NCBI GenBank assembly: GCA_946499505.1
Contig: CAMMSL010000001.1
Location: forward strand, 62,001-126,000
Origin: an uncultured Lachnoclostridium sp.
GTDB lineage: Bacteria; Bacillota; Clostridia; Lachnospirales; Lachnospiraceae
DNA: 64,000 bases
Reading direction: 5' to 3'
Shown one piece after another: positions 9,309-18,349 of this stretch. Below the pieces are notes generated by a model. The model worked only from the letters and a program-made list of their open reading frames with translations. It made no database searches and was not told the origin of the DNA. The position numbers and the translations under genes are program-made. Numbering within the stretch: the first letter of the stretch is position 1; every line of letters starts with the position of its first letter.

Positions 9309-9309
9309 T

Positions 9310-10254
9310 TTATGCTCCCGATGTCCTTCTTAAGTTCGACTCAAACAGTCTGTTATAGCCCAGCCATTCTGTCCCGGTCTTTCCTTTGAATATCTCAGTC
9401 AGCGTCTGCATCTTAGCGTCTGCATTGTCTGCCAGATTGAGCGCCATCGCTTCTGCCAGAGCCGGTTTCTTCGGAGACCCGTATTCCAGCTCCCCGTGGT
9501 GTGCGATAATGCAGTGCTTCAGCTCATTTGCAAGACGCTCCGGGAATTCCGGAATCGAACGGATTGCCTCATCCACCATCTCCACACCGATCACAATATG
9601 CCCGATGAGCTGCCCCTCGTCTGTATAGTCATTATCCGGAAATGAAGAAAGTTCCTTTATCTTGCCGATATCATGACAGATTGCCGCAGTGATCAGAAGA
9701 TCCCTGTTCAGGATCGGATATGCTCCTGAAAAATAATCGCACATGTGGACAACGCTGAGCGTATGTTCCAGAAGACCTCCTGAAAATCCGTGATGTACAG
9801 TCTTCGCAGCGGAATGACCTTTGAATTTTTTGATAAAATCCTCATCTTTGACAAAATAATATTCCAGAAGCTGTTTCAGCCAGGAATTGGATATTTTTCC
9901 AATATACGCGGTCAGTCCTGCATACATTTTTTCTACATTCTTATCTGTTGTCGGCATATAGTCGGACGGCTCATATTCGCCCTCTTCTGCTTTGCGGATC
10001 TGTTTGATGTTGAGCTGTAGATTGCCGTTATAGCTGATCACATCACCGTAGACTTCAATAAAATCTTTCTCATCATAATCTGCAATCCCCTGAGAGTTCG
10101 GATCCCAGACCTTACCGTCCAGAGTTCCGGTCTTATCCTGCAGGATCAGATTATCGTAGGGTTTTCCGTTCCTTGTCTCCGCGGAACGCTTTCCCCTGCA
10201 GAGATAAACGTTCCTTATTGTCTCGCCTTCGTGTAATCCGTTAATATATCTCAT
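9310..10254 (-). CDS. YhaM-type 3'-5' exoribonuclease (OB + HD domains)
   Basis: A protein of about 314 aa. The start at 10254 (MRYINGLHEGETI) is chosen because AGAGGATAAAT precedes it; the longer frame from 10302 (MAELLPND...) begins inside a dispersed repeat and has no ribosome binding site. An N-terminal OB-fold segment (residues ~10-90, LILQDKTGTLDGKVWDP) precedes an HD phosphohydrolase domain with HTLSVVHMCDYF, ICHDIGKIKEL and IAHHGELEYGSP. YhaM homologues trim RNA 3' ends and can degrade ssDNA. It is immediately upstream of rlmD. Confidence 0.85.
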   Translation of the reverse strand: MRYINGLHEGETIRNVYLCRGKRSAETRNGKPYDNLILQDKTGTLDGKVWDPNSQGIADYDEKDFIEVYGDVISYNGNLQLNIKQIRKAEEGEYEPSDYMPTTDKNVEKMYAGLTAYIGKISNSWLKQLLEYYFVKDEDFIKKFKGHSAAKTVHHGFSGGLLEHTLSVVHMCDYFSGAYPILNRDLLITAAICHDIGKIKELSSFPDNDYTDEGQLIGHIVIGVEMVDEAIRSIPEFPERLANELKHCIIAHHGELEYGSPKKPALAEAMALNLADNADAKMQTLTEIFKGKTGTEWLGYNRLFESNLRRTSGA

Positions 10255-10286
10255 ATTTATCCTCTTTCTATCATTAATGTCATTTG

Positions 10287-10309
10287 GTAACAGTTCAGCC
10301 ATCTGTTAC
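10287..10309. repeat. dispersed repeat copy A (minimal)
   Basis: GTAACAG-TTCAGCCAT-CTGTTAC is a 7-bp inverted repeat containing the AACAGTTCAGCCAT left end of the repeat family described at 54795. It lies in the short gap between the HtrA-like gene and the YhaM-like gene, and supplies the out-of-place MAELL codons in front of the latter. Confidence 0.6.
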
Positions 10310-10323
10310 GCTGTCCCATACTG

Positions 10324-11640
10324 CTACTCTTTGCTGCCTGCCATCACCGTAAACTTTACATCTACATACCCGTCCGCTCCGAGACGCATACCCCTGACTA
10401 CGACCTGTTTTCCTGCCTTGATCTGAAGGACTGCACTCTGATATGTCACAATGCTGGACACACTCTCGTCTCCGACCTGACAGATAATATCGCCGCTCTG
10501 GATCCCCGCCTCCATTGCCGGAGAATCCGGATCTACATCTACGACATAAACTCCTGACGGCATTCCCTGCTCTTCTTCAAGTTCCTTTGTGACTGTGGTC
10601 CCATAAATCCCGATATACGGCACACTCTCGCCGTTTGCCAGGATCTCTATGGCCGATTTCAGATCAGAAATAGCATATGCATTTGCCGCATTACTGTCGT
10701 TATCATCCCAGACAGACGGTAAAATAAGTCCTATGACTTCCCCATCTATGTTAAACAATACGCCAGTACCTGACGTCTCTGACACGATATCTGTCGCAAG
10801 GACATCGCATTCGCCATCGTAAAACGCCGTTTTGTAATCTGTAGAACTGATCAGTCCGTAGCTCATTCCGTCCGGATATCCGAACATATTACCAAGGGCC
10901 ATTACGATATCTCCCTGCTTCACCAGATTCGAGTTGCCGAGTACTGATACTTTGATCGCATTCCATGTCGCATCCGAAATATTTCCCCGCGATACACTGA
11001 ACATAGCAAGCCCCATATTCGTGTCCTGTTTCTTAAGTGCAGCCTCATAGCTTCTCCCGTCATCAAACGTGATAGTCCACTTGGAGGCATCCGCGCAGAT
11101 CGAGCTGTCTGCAAGGATCAGGAGCTCCTGTCCGTTGTCGGCGGCGATCACCCCTGTTACACTTTTTCCGATGCCGGTCATCTCAGCATCCCAGTCAGTC
11201 TGATCGGAAAACTGCTGGACCGTCGCTATTCCTTTTCCGGCCTCTTCTGCTCTTTCATTCATGGAGTCTATGATCTGTTGATAGGTTTCTGCATCTACGG
11301 CTGTTTCCGGATTTGTTTCCGCTTCCGTTGAAGCGTCATCGCCTTCTGAAAGTGTTTCGTCTTCCGAAAGATTCTCATCTGACGAAAGTTCCTCATCTTC
11401 CGGGATGGTCACTGTCTCAAGATTCCCTCTGAACGCGTCCTGTATCCATGGTTTAAGCGCAAAAAAACCAAGGCAGGCAAAGGCTCCGAGGATCACGCCG
11501 TATATCGCGATCCGCACAAGCTGTTTTGCGAACTGCTGCCTGCTGATTGGTTTTGGTTTGATCGTCTCTTGTAAAAAAGAATATTTCTTCTCTTCCGGTA
11601 TTTCATCCGGTTTTGGAATCTGATCTTTATCGTCTGGCAT
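10324..11640 (-). CDS. HtrA-like membrane protein with degenerate protease domain and PDZ
   Basis: About 438 aa. The start at 11640 is preceded by GGAGGAAACAGATCC, and the promoter at 11663-11691 rules out the longer frame. There is a cytosolic N-terminus, one membrane segment (IAIYGVILGAFACLGFFAL), an acidic Ser/Glu/Asp-rich linker, a trypsin-fold region and a C-terminal PDZ domain (PSGVYVVDVDPDSPAMEAGIQSGDI). In active HtrA the triad is His (NNHV), Asp (DLAV) and Ser (GNSGG). The aligned segments here read LADSSIC, NMGLAMF and ETSGTGVLFNIDGEVIGL, so none of the three residues is clearly kept. It is probably a pseudoprotease that senses or scaffolds through the PDZ domain. Confidence 0.8.
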   Translation of the reverse strand: MPDDKDQIPKPDEIPEEKKYSFLQETIKPKPISRQQFAKQLVRIAIYGVILGAFACLGFFALKPWIQDAFRGNLETVTIPEDEELSSDENLSEDETLSEGDDASTEAETNPETAVDAETYQQIIDSMNERAEEAGKGIATVQQFSDQTDWDAEMTGIGKSVTGVIAADNGQELLILADSSICADASKWTITFDDGRSYEAALKKQDTNMGLAMFSVSRGNISDATWNAIKVSVLGNSNLVKQGDIVMALGNMFGYPDGMSYGLISSTDYKTAFYDGECDVLATDIVSETSGTGVLFNIDGEVIGLILPSVWDDNDSNAANAYAISDLKSAIEILANGESVPYIGIYGTTVTKELEEEQGMPSGVYVVDVDPDSPAMEAGIQSGDIICQVGDESVSSIVTYQSAVLQIKAGKQVVVRGMRLGADGYVDVKFTVMAGSKE

Positions 11641-11662
11641 GGATCTGTTTCCTCCAGATTCT

Positions 11663-11691
11663 AGTATAACCGATTCAGACGGATAGTTCAA
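11663..11691 (-). promoter_or_regulatory. promoter for the HtrA-like gene
   Basis: TTGAAC, a 17-nt spacer and TATACT on the minus strand end about 23 nt before the ATG at 11640. The region also serves as the divergent upstream region of mutS2, whose own promoter is less clear (TAGAAT near 11731). Confidence 0.75.
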
Positions 11692-11814
11692 TCATTTGGA
11701 AAAGACTTTTCTTTATTGAAAGAATGGGGTAGAATATTATGTATCAATCTGAAATTTCAGCTTACGCCATGCCGCTGCAGGCAGGGCGCAGACGATATCT
11801 ATAAAGGGGAATAT

Positions 11815-14187
11815 ATGAATCAGAAAACACTCACCAAACTTGAATTTGACAAGATCATCTCACGTCTGGAAGAAGAGGCCGGATCTTTCCGCGGCCGGCA
11901 GTTATGCCGGCGTCTGAAGCCCATGACAGACCTGGAGAAGATCAACACATATCAGGAGCAGACTGCTGCGGCATACACCCGTATCGTCAGAAAAGGACGG
12001 ATCTCTTTTTCCGACGCCGCACCAGTGGAAGAGTCCATGAAGCGCCTGGAGATTGGCGGAGCATTGAGCATTTCCGAGCTGCTGCGCATCTGCAGGCTGC
12101 TGGCAAATGCGGCACGTGCGAAGTCCTATGGGCGCCACGACACACAGGAAGATTCTGCTGACTGCCTTGACGCGTACTTTGACCAGCTTGAGCCTCTGAC
12201 CAGCCTCTCAAACGAAATCGAGAGATGCATCATTTCAGAGGATGAGATCAGCGATGACGCCAGCAGTACACTGAAGCATATCCGCCGGAGCATGGGCAGC
12301 ATCAATGATAAGATACACACGACCTTAAACGGACTGGTCAATGGTTCTCTGCGGACTTACCTGCAGGATCCTATCATTACCATGCGCGGCGACCGGTACT
12401 GCATCCCGGTAAAGTCCGAGTACCGATCACAGGTACAGGGACTGATCCATGACCAGTCTTCCACCGGTTCCACCCTGTTTATCGAGCCTATGGCAGTGGT
12501 AAAGCTGAACAACGACCTGAAAGAGCTATATGCGAAAGAGCAGGAAGAGATTCAGGTGATCCTCGCCCGGCTGAGTGAAGAAGCTGCGCAGTATATCGAA
12601 GAAATCCGTGCAGATTACCGGGCCATGACGGATCTGGACTTTATATTTGCGAGAGGTGCACTTGCACTCGCAATGAGGGGCAGCCGCCCGGTGCTCAATG
12701 AAGAGGGCCGTATCCACATCCGGGAAGGCCGTCATCCGCTGCTCGATGAGAAGACCGTTGTCCCCATCACGGTGACCCTCGGGGAAGATTTCACATTGCT
12801 CATCATCACCGGTCCGAATACCGGAGGCAAGACCGTCTCTCTGAAGACAGTCGGGCTTTTCACTCTGATGGGACAGGCCGGGCTTCACATCCCTGCGGGA
12901 GACCGCTCGGAACTGGCTGTATTCCATCAGGTATACGCGGATATCGGTGACGAGCAGAGCATTGAGCAGAGCCTGAGTACATTTTCATCACACATGACAA
13001 ATATCGTCTCTTTCCTGAAGAAAGTAGACGAACATTCCCTTGTACTCTTTGACGAGCTGGGCGCCGGCACAGATCCTACGGAAGGCGCTGCCCTTGCCAC
13101 ATCTATCCTCTCTTATCTGCATAAGAGGAATATACGCACAATGGCGACCACACACTACAGCGAACTGAAAGTATACGCCCTCTCGACGCCGGGCGTGGAG
13201 AATGCCTGCTGTGAATTCGATGTGGAGAGCCTCCGCCCGACTTACCGGCTGCTCATCGGTATTCCCGGGAAGAGCAACGCATTCGCCATCTCCGGCAAGC
13301 TGGGGCTTCCTGATTTTATCATCGAGGATGCAAAGAAGCGGCTCAGTGATCAGGATATCTCCTTTGAAGATCTGCTCACCGACCTGGAAACAAGCCGCCG
13401 GACGATTGAAAAAGAGAGGAAGGAGATCGCTGCTTACCGCCGCGAGACAGAAGCCCTGAAACAGCAGACCGAGAAACGTCAGGAGAAACTGGATGAACAG
13501 AGAGACCGTATCCTGCGCGAAGCGAATGAAAAGGCCAACGCCATCCTCCGGGAGGCAAAAGAAGTAGCTGACGAGACGATCCGTAATTTCCATAAATTCG
13601 GTAAAGAGAACATCTCTGCCGCAGAGATGGAAAAAGAAAGGGAACGCCTGCGCAAGAAAATAAAAGATACCGCACCGGCGGCTTCACCTTCCCGCAATGC
13701 AAAGAAAACGCATAAACCTGAAGAGTTCAAGCTTGGGGAAACCGTGAAGGTACTGAGTATGAATTTGACCGGAACTGTACAGTCTCTTCCTGATTCCCGC
13801 GGCAATGTCACCGTACAGATGGGAATCCTCAGATCTCAGGTCAATATCTCCGACCTTGAAATCGTGGAGGAGCCGTCGCCATATACCCCGAAGAAATTAA
13901 ACCGGACCTCAAAGGGAAAGATCGGCATGAGCAAATCCCTCTCCGTCAGCCCGGAGATCAATCTTCTCGGAAAGACTGTAGACGAAGCAGTGGCGGAACT
14001 TGACAAATATCTCGATGACGCCCTGCTCTCACATCTGAATACCGTGAGAGTTGTTCACGGCAAGGGAACCGGAGCTCTGAGGAAAGGTATCCATGAGTAC
14101 CTGCGCCGGCAGAAACATGTAAAGAACTATCATCTTGCCGAGTTCGGCGAAGGTGATGCAGGCGTAACGATCGTAGAGCTGAAATAA
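11815..14187 (+). CDS. mutS2: MutS2 family ATPase/endonuclease
   Basis: 790 aa from the ATG at 11815, which follows AAGGGGAATAT and gives the usual MutS2 length; the upstream in-frame ATG at 11716 would add 33 unrelated residues. The N-terminal core/lever domains are followed by the ATPase domain with Walker A GPNTGGKT near residue 333, the GDEQSIEQSLSTFS signature and Walker B LVLFDELGAGTDP. A long coiled coil (residues ~510-620) leads to a KOW-like segment and a C-terminal Smr nuclease domain (residues ~715-790) with VVHGKGTGALR. MutS2 acts in recombination control and rescue of collided ribosomes, not mismatch repair. It is upstream of the two-component genes. Confidence 0.93.
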   Translation: MNQKTLTKLEFDKIISRLEEEAGSFRGRQLCRRLKPMTDLEKINTYQEQTAAAYTRIVRKGRISFSDAAPVEESMKRLEIGGALSISELLRICRLLANAARAKSYGRHDTQEDSADCLDAYFDQLEPLTSLSNEIERCIISEDEISDDASSTLKHIRRSMGSINDKIHTTLNGLVNGSLRTYLQDPIITMRGDRYCIPVKSEYRSQVQGLIHDQSSTGSTLFIEPMAVVKLNNDLKELYAKEQEEIQVILARLSEEAAQYIEEIRADYRAMTDLDFIFARGALALAMRGSRPVLNEEGRIHIREGRHPLLDEKTVVPITVTLGEDFTLLIITGPNTGGKTVSLKTVGLFTLMGQAGLHIPAGDRSELAVFHQVYADIGDEQSIEQSLSTFSSHMTNIVSFLKKVDEHSLVLFDELGAGTDPTEGAALATSILSYLHKRNIRTMATTHYSELKVYALSTPGVENACCEFDVESLRPTYRLLIGIPGKSNAFAISGKLGLPDFIIEDAKKRLSDQDISFEDLLTDLETSRRTIEKERKEIAAYRRETEALKQQTEKRQEKLDEQRDRILREANEKANAILREAKEVADETIRNFHKFGKENISAAEMEKERERLRKKIKDTAPAASPSRNAKKTHKPEEFKLGETVKVLSMNLTGTVQSLPDSRGNVTVQMGILRSQVNISDLEIVEEPSPYTPKKLNRTSKGKIGMSKSLSVSPEINLLGKTVDEAVAELDKYLDDALLSHLNTVRVVHGKGTGALRKGIHEYLRRQKHVKNYHLAEFGEGDAGVTIVELK

Positions 14188-14240
14188 AAGGATGTCCGCT
14201 ACTTCCAATACAGATTTTGACAATATAAGGAGGACTCAAC

Positions 14241-14942
14241 ATGATAGGGAAACAGAAGATCCTGATCGTCGATGACGATGAAAATATCGCTGAGCTTATT
14301 TCACTTTATCTTACCAAGGAATGTTTTGACACTAAAATCGTATACAACGGTGAAGATGCGCTGACTGCTTTTGACACATATCAGCCCAACCTGATCCTTC
14401 TGGATCTGATGCTCCCCGGCATCGACGGTTATCAGGTATGCCGAGAGATCCGTGCCCGTTCTGCCACCCCGATCATTATGCTCTCCGCCAAAGGCGAAGT
14501 ATTTGATAAGGTACTCGGGCTGGAGCTGGGGGCCGACGATTACATCATGAAACCCTTTGACTCCAAGGAAATGGTGGCCAGGGTCCGGGCTGTCCTGAGG
14601 CGGTATCAGCCGGCCAAGTCCGACACAGATGACAAAGAAAAGACAAAATGTGTAGAGTATGAGGGCCTTGTGATCAATCTGACAAACTACTCTGTTGTCT
14701 GCGATGACAGACATGTGGAAATGCCTCCGAAGGAACTCGAACTCCTCTACTGCCTGGCAGCCTCACCGAATCAGGTCTTTACGCGAGAACAGCTTCTGGA
14801 CAGGATCTGGGGATATGAATATGTGGGAGATACCCGTACTGTTGACGTACATATCAAACGTCTTCGCGAGAAGATCAAGGATCATCCGCACTGGAGCCTG
14901 AGCACAGTCTGGGGGATCGGATATAAATTTGAAACGAAATAA
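14241..14942 (+). CDS. OmpR/PhoB-family response regulator
   Basis: 233 aa. The receiver domain (residues 1-120) has the acidic pair VDDDEN, phospho-acceptor Asp in LILLDLMLPG near residue 54, and the switch Lys in DDYIMKPFD. A winged-helix DNA-binding domain follows (residues ~135-230: LTPR-like KELELLYCLAASPNQVFTRE replaced motif, then RTVDVHIKRLREKI and TVWGIGYKFE). The ATG has AAGGAGGA upstream. The histidine kinase gene begins 15 nt downstream, so the pair is one operon. The regulon is not evident from the sequence. Confidence 0.9.
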   Translation: MIGKQKILIVDDDENIAELISLYLTKECFDTKIVYNGEDALTAFDTYQPNLILLDLMLPGIDGYQVCREIRARSATPIIMLSAKGEVFDKVLGLELGADDYIMKPFDSKEMVARVRAVLRRYQPAKSDTDDKEKTKCVEYEGLVINLTNYSVVCDDRHVEMPPKELELLYCLAASPNQVFTREQLLDRIWGYEYVGDTRTVDVHIKRLREKIKDHPHWSLSTVWGIGYKFETK

Positions 14943-14957
14943 CGGATTTGAGATAAG

Positions 14958-16364
14958 ATGAAAAGTATACTACACCTGAAATTTATTGCACTTTATATCA
15001 TATTTGGCTTTCTGTGCCTGTTTACAACTGCTACGCTCACGACACAGCTTGTGACAAACCGGCTTATGGAAGACTCATCACAGACATTATACGGAGAGGC
15101 TACGCTTATTGCCAGTGACTACCTGCCCTCTTATTTCTCAGATGATTCTTCTCTGTATGCCGTACAGGCGCAGCTTGCAGCCATGCGCCTGTATCTGGAA
15201 TCCTCCCTCTGGTTTGTAGATGCTTCCGGTACGATGATCACTTCTTCTAATCTGGAAAATACGTCATCGCCTGATGAGATTGAAAATTTTAATCCGGCCG
15301 AGATCGGCGGAAACCAGTACATCTCCGGCACTTATCACGGATATTTCAACGAAGAAGTCATCACCGTGATGGCTCCCGTAACAGAAGGATTTTCTACAAA
15401 GGGATACCTTCTGATCCACAGCCCGGTCTCGAATATCGAGGAACGCTGCCGCTCCATTATGATCCCTGTGTATATTACGCTGGGCGTCATTTTTCTGCTC
15501 TCTTTTATCTTTCTGCTGGGATTCCAGTTCTTTGTGTACCGCCCCTTAAGGAAGATCTCCGAGGCAGCGCAGCAGTATGCTATGGGAAATCTCGACTATG
15601 AAATCCCGGTTTACACTCATGATGAAATGGGATATCTGTCAGCTTCGCTCAACTACATGGCTGCACAGCTCAAAGATATGGATGACTACCAGAAAAAAAT
15701 CGTGGCAAATGTATCCCACGACTTCCGCTCACCGCTCACTTCCATCAAAGGCTACGTGGAAGCCATGGCGGATGGTACGATCCCGCCGGAACTGTACAGC
15801 AAATATCTGAACATCATCCTGTTTGAGACAGAACGGCTCACAGACCTGACCGGGGATCTGCTGACTTTAAATGAATTTGATACTAAGGAATTAATGCTTA
15901 ACAAGACAGAATTTGATATTCAGGAAGTGATCAAAGGGACCGCGGAGTCTTTCGAGGCCGTATGTACCCCGAAGCATATTTCGATCGAACTGCTCCTGAT
16001 GCCCGGCTCCGTGATCGTCTATGCAGATAAGCGCAAGATACAGCAGGTACTCTATAACCTGATCGACAATGCGATCAAATTCAGTGAAAATGAGTCCTCC
16101 ATAACCATCGAGGTAAGCCTGAAAAATGAAAAAGCTTTTATCTCCGTAAAAGACAATGGGATCGGTATCCCGCGGAAAGATCTGAATAAGATATGGGAAC
16201 GTTTCTATAAATCAGACCTCTCCCGCGGCAAAGACAAGAAAGGGACCGGCCTTGGCCTCTCCATCGTAAAAGAAGTGATCCAGGCCCACGATGAACATGT
16301 CAATGTCATCAGCACCGAGGGAGTGGGCACTGAATTTATCTTCTCCCTCAGCAGAGTACTCTAG
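14958..16364 (+). CDS. HAMP-domain sensor histidine kinase
   Basis: 468 aa. Two membrane segments (residues ~10-32 and ~168-192) flank an extracytoplasmic sensor domain of about 135 residues. A HAMP segment (RPLRKISEAAQQYAMGNLDYE) leads to the dimerisation domain with the phospho-His in ANVSHDFRSPLTSIKGY near residue 253 and an ATPase domain with the N box (LYNLIDNAIKF), G1 (VKDNGIGIP) and G2 (KGTGLGLSIVKE). It pairs with the response regulator just upstream. Behind it lies a convergent solute-binding lipoprotein gene, which might be a target or unrelated. A GC-rich inverted repeat (16346-16374) spans its stop codon. Confidence 0.9.
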   Translation: MKSILHLKFIALYIIFGFLCLFTTATLTTQLVTNRLMEDSSQTLYGEATLIASDYLPSYFSDDSSLYAVQAQLAAMRLYLESSLWFVDASGTMITSSNLENTSSPDEIENFNPAEIGGNQYISGTYHGYFNEEVITVMAPVTEGFSTKGYLLIHSPVSNIEERCRSIMIPVYITLGVIFLLSFIFLLGFQFFVYRPLRKISEAAQQYAMGNLDYEIPVYTHDEMGYLSASLNYMAAQLKDMDDYQKKIVANVSHDFRSPLTSIKGYVEAMADGTIPPELYSKYLNIILFETERLTDLTGDLLTLNEFDTKELMLNKTEFDIQEVIKGTAESFEAVCTPKHISIELLLMPGSVIVYADKRKIQQVLYNLIDNAIKFSENESSITIEVSLKNEKAFISVKDNGIGIPRKDLNKIWERFYKSDLSRGKDKKGTGLGLSIVKEVIQAHDEHVNVISTEGVGTEFIFSLSRVL

Positions 16365-16406
16365 CTGAGTACTGCTGCCAAGTGCTGTCGCTGCTGAGTG
16401 CTGTGA

Positions 16407-17705
16407 TCATTCATACAGCATTGCCTGTATGCTTTCATCCTCCATATTCTCAGCGTCCACCCACACAAATCCGGTATCTACCTGAGCTTCATTTCCGATC
16501 TCGAGGACAGTTCTCGCTGCCGCCACGACCGTCGCATATCCCATGCCGAAAGGATTCTGGACAACAAGTCCGTCAATGCTTCCGTCCGACAGAGCGTTCA
16601 GCTGGTCCTGTCCTGCATCAAACCCCATCATAACAATGTCTTCCGTTTTTTCCATACTCTTAAGCGCCTGTGCCCCGAGCAGGACTGTCTCGTCGTTTGT
16701 CCCGAAACATCCCTTCAGATCCGGATGCTTCTCAAGATAATAGATGATCGCATCTTCATCGCTCATCCGGCCTGCAATGGAATCAATATCTTCCAGACGT
16801 GTTCTTGCCTCTTCGGATATATTTTCTCCGGAAGCGTCTCCGTCCACATCCGATTCTTCCACCTCCGTCTCGGCTTCATCAAGCGCTGTCTGCTCGCCTG
16901 CCGCCTCGGCGGTCCATGTCGCCAGATCTTCCGCAGACACGCCCAGTTCTTCTGCAGCAGCCTCTCGCTTCAACTCATCGATCTGATCCATATAGATTGT
17001 TTCCACAATCGATACTCCCGTATGATTCTCCGATATCTCCTGCTGGAACGCAGACACCCGGGCTTTCGCATTGCCGGAAACAGAATCCGGGACGATCAGG
17101 GCAACCTCGCCGCTTTCGCCGATAGCCTCACACAGCTTTTGCGCCCCCAGTGCTGCCGCCTCGGTATTATTTGTCATGCAGGTACACTGGATATCCTGGT
17201 AGCTGTTGCCTGAGTCAAAGGCCACGATCGGGATTCCGTTCCCCATGGCAAGGTCGAACTGTACTTCCGATGCATTTTCGTCGATACTTGCGATCGCGAT
17301 CACATCAGGATATCTCGCCATCTCTTCATCCAGAATATTGACCTGCTCATCGATATCCTCTCCGTCCGCGGGCGCGTTAAAAAGCACCTTGACAGCGTCA
17401 TTTCCGCTGTATCCGAGCCTTTCATTGATATCAGCGGCCGCCTGCTGCACGCCTGCCGCCACCTGCCGCCAATAAGGAGAATTCTCTGTCTTCCCGATCA
17501 CCGAGATATAGGTTCCCGGCTCAAGGTCAAGATCCTCGATATCCGCATACACTGCAGGTGAAATTGCGTCCAGATTTTCCTGCCATTCAGGAACTTCCGG
17601 AGTATTCCCTGTAAAAACATCTTCTTCATCCGCAGAACTGCAGCCGCAGGCTCCTACTGCCATGCAGGCTGCAAGAAAAACTGCCATAAATCCTCTTTTT
17701 TTCAT
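16407..17705 (-). CDS. periplasmic-binding-protein-like sugar-type lipoprotein
   Basis: 432 aa. The leader MKKRGFMAVFLAACMAVGACGC has a lipobox Cys near residue 20-22. The body resembles type I periplasmic binding proteins of the ribose/galactose family (VIGKTENSPYWRQVAAGVQQAA, DVIAIASIDEN, IPIVAFDSGN, GCFGTNDETVLLGAQAL, MMGFDAGQDQLNAL). Between the two lobes there is an unusual acidic insertion (residues ~225-300, rich in Glu, Asp and Ala) ahead of the second-lobe strands. No transporter permease or ATPase genes are adjacent, so it may deliver ligand to a distant ABC importer or act as a sensor lipoprotein for the neighbouring histidine kinase; both are inferences. Confidence 0.78.
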   Translation of the reverse strand: MKKRGFMAVFLAACMAVGACGCSSADEEDVFTGNTPEVPEWQENLDAISPAVYADIEDLDLEPGTYISVIGKTENSPYWRQVAAGVQQAAADINERLGYSGNDAVKVLFNAPADGEDIDEQVNILDEEMARYPDVIAIASIDENASEVQFDLAMGNGIPIVAFDSGNSYQDIQCTCMTNNTEAAALGAQKLCEAIGESGEVALIVPDSVSGNAKARVSAFQQEISENHTGVSIVETIYMDQIDELKREAAAEELGVSAEDLATWTAEAAGEQTALDEAETEVEESDVDGDASGENISEEARTRLEDIDSIAGRMSDEDAIIYYLEKHPDLKGCFGTNDETVLLGAQALKSMEKTEDIVMMGFDAGQDQLNALSDGSIDGLVVQNPFGMGYATVVAAARTVLEIGNEAQVDTGFVWVDAENMEDESIQAMLYE

Positions 17706-17851
17706 ACTCTGCCTCCATATGATCTAAACCACCGTCTGTTCGGTTGTTGATATCCTATACCATTGTACTATCATACACCAAAATTCCGAAAAAAAAAGTG
17801 ATTTTTTTCTAAATTTTCAAATAAGTACTAAATTTAGAACATCTAAATCTC

Positions 17852-17880
17852 TTGTATATTCATCTGCATTGTATTAAAAT
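17852..17880 (+). promoter_or_regulatory. promoter for the ferredoxin gene
   Basis: TTGTAT, 17-nt spacer and TAAAAT, about 55 nt upstream of the ATG in an AT-rich stretch (17770-17880). Confidence 0.7.
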
Positions 17881-17937
17881 GAGAGTAGCGAAAAGGGACA
17901 AGACTTTTTCGGAAATCAAAAAAGGAGGGTACATACT

Positions 17938-18108
17938 ATGGCACACGTAATTAGTGATGAATGCGTAAGCTGTGGTTCTTGCGAAGGCGAATGTCCAGTA
18001 GGCGCTATCTCCGAAGGCGATGGCAAATATGAGATCGATGCTGATGCTTGTGTAGACTGCGGAGCATGCGAAGCTGCATGTCCTACAGGTGCTATCTCAG
18101 CAGAGTAA
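17938..18108 (+). CDS. 2[4Fe-4S] ferredoxin
   Basis: A 56-aa clostridial-type ferredoxin. Two Cys motifs are intact: CVSCGSCEGECP and CVDCGACEAACP, each followed by a GAIS segment, as expected from the internal duplication of this family. It is a low-potential one-electron carrier for cytosolic redox enzymes. The ATG has a strong AAAGGAGGG site, codon use is highly biased, and translation ends at three consecutive in-frame stops (TAA TAA TAG), all pointing to high expression. It is monocistronic between its own promoter and terminator. Confidence 0.96.
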   Translation: MAHVISDECVSCGSCEGECPVGAISEGDGKYEIDADACVDCGACEAACPTGAISAE

Positions 18109-18140
18109 TAATAGAAAATCGCAGAGTGATCACACGCAGA

Positions 18141-18186
18141 AGAGACACTGTATCCGGGAAGTTTCCCGTTGCAGTGTCTCTTTTTT
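18141..18186 (+). terminator. intrinsic terminator after the ferredoxin gene
   Basis: AGAGACACTG pairs with CAGTGTCTCT around a loop that itself contains CGGGAA/TTCCCG, followed by TTTTTT. Confidence 0.92.
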
Positions 18187-18270
18187 GTCAGACTGACTGA
18201 CGATGATGCAAGGTGCGAAAATCAGGTAACAATTTGACGAACGATTGTTTGAAGCGTCCTGACATGCCTG

Positions 18271-18279
18271 TGCTATAAT
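18271..18279 (+). promoter_or_regulatory. extended -10 promoter for the MerR gene
   Basis: TGCTATAAT, an extended -10, about 70 nt upstream of the MerR-type gene; the upstream TTGAAG is 19 nt away, which is long for a -35 box. Confidence 0.6.
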
Positions 18280-18349
18280 ACCCTTATAGTTGAGGGCGTT
18301 TTGATCTGCTCCCAACATGTTGAGGCTGATAAAGGAGGTATAAATATTA

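Noticed and set aside
16346-16420. Terminator or repeat between the histidine kinase and the binding protein
   Set aside because: A short inverted repeat (CAGCAGAGTACT/AGTACTGCTG) and GCTGAGTG-type direct repeats are present but without a T run. Function unclear, so not called.
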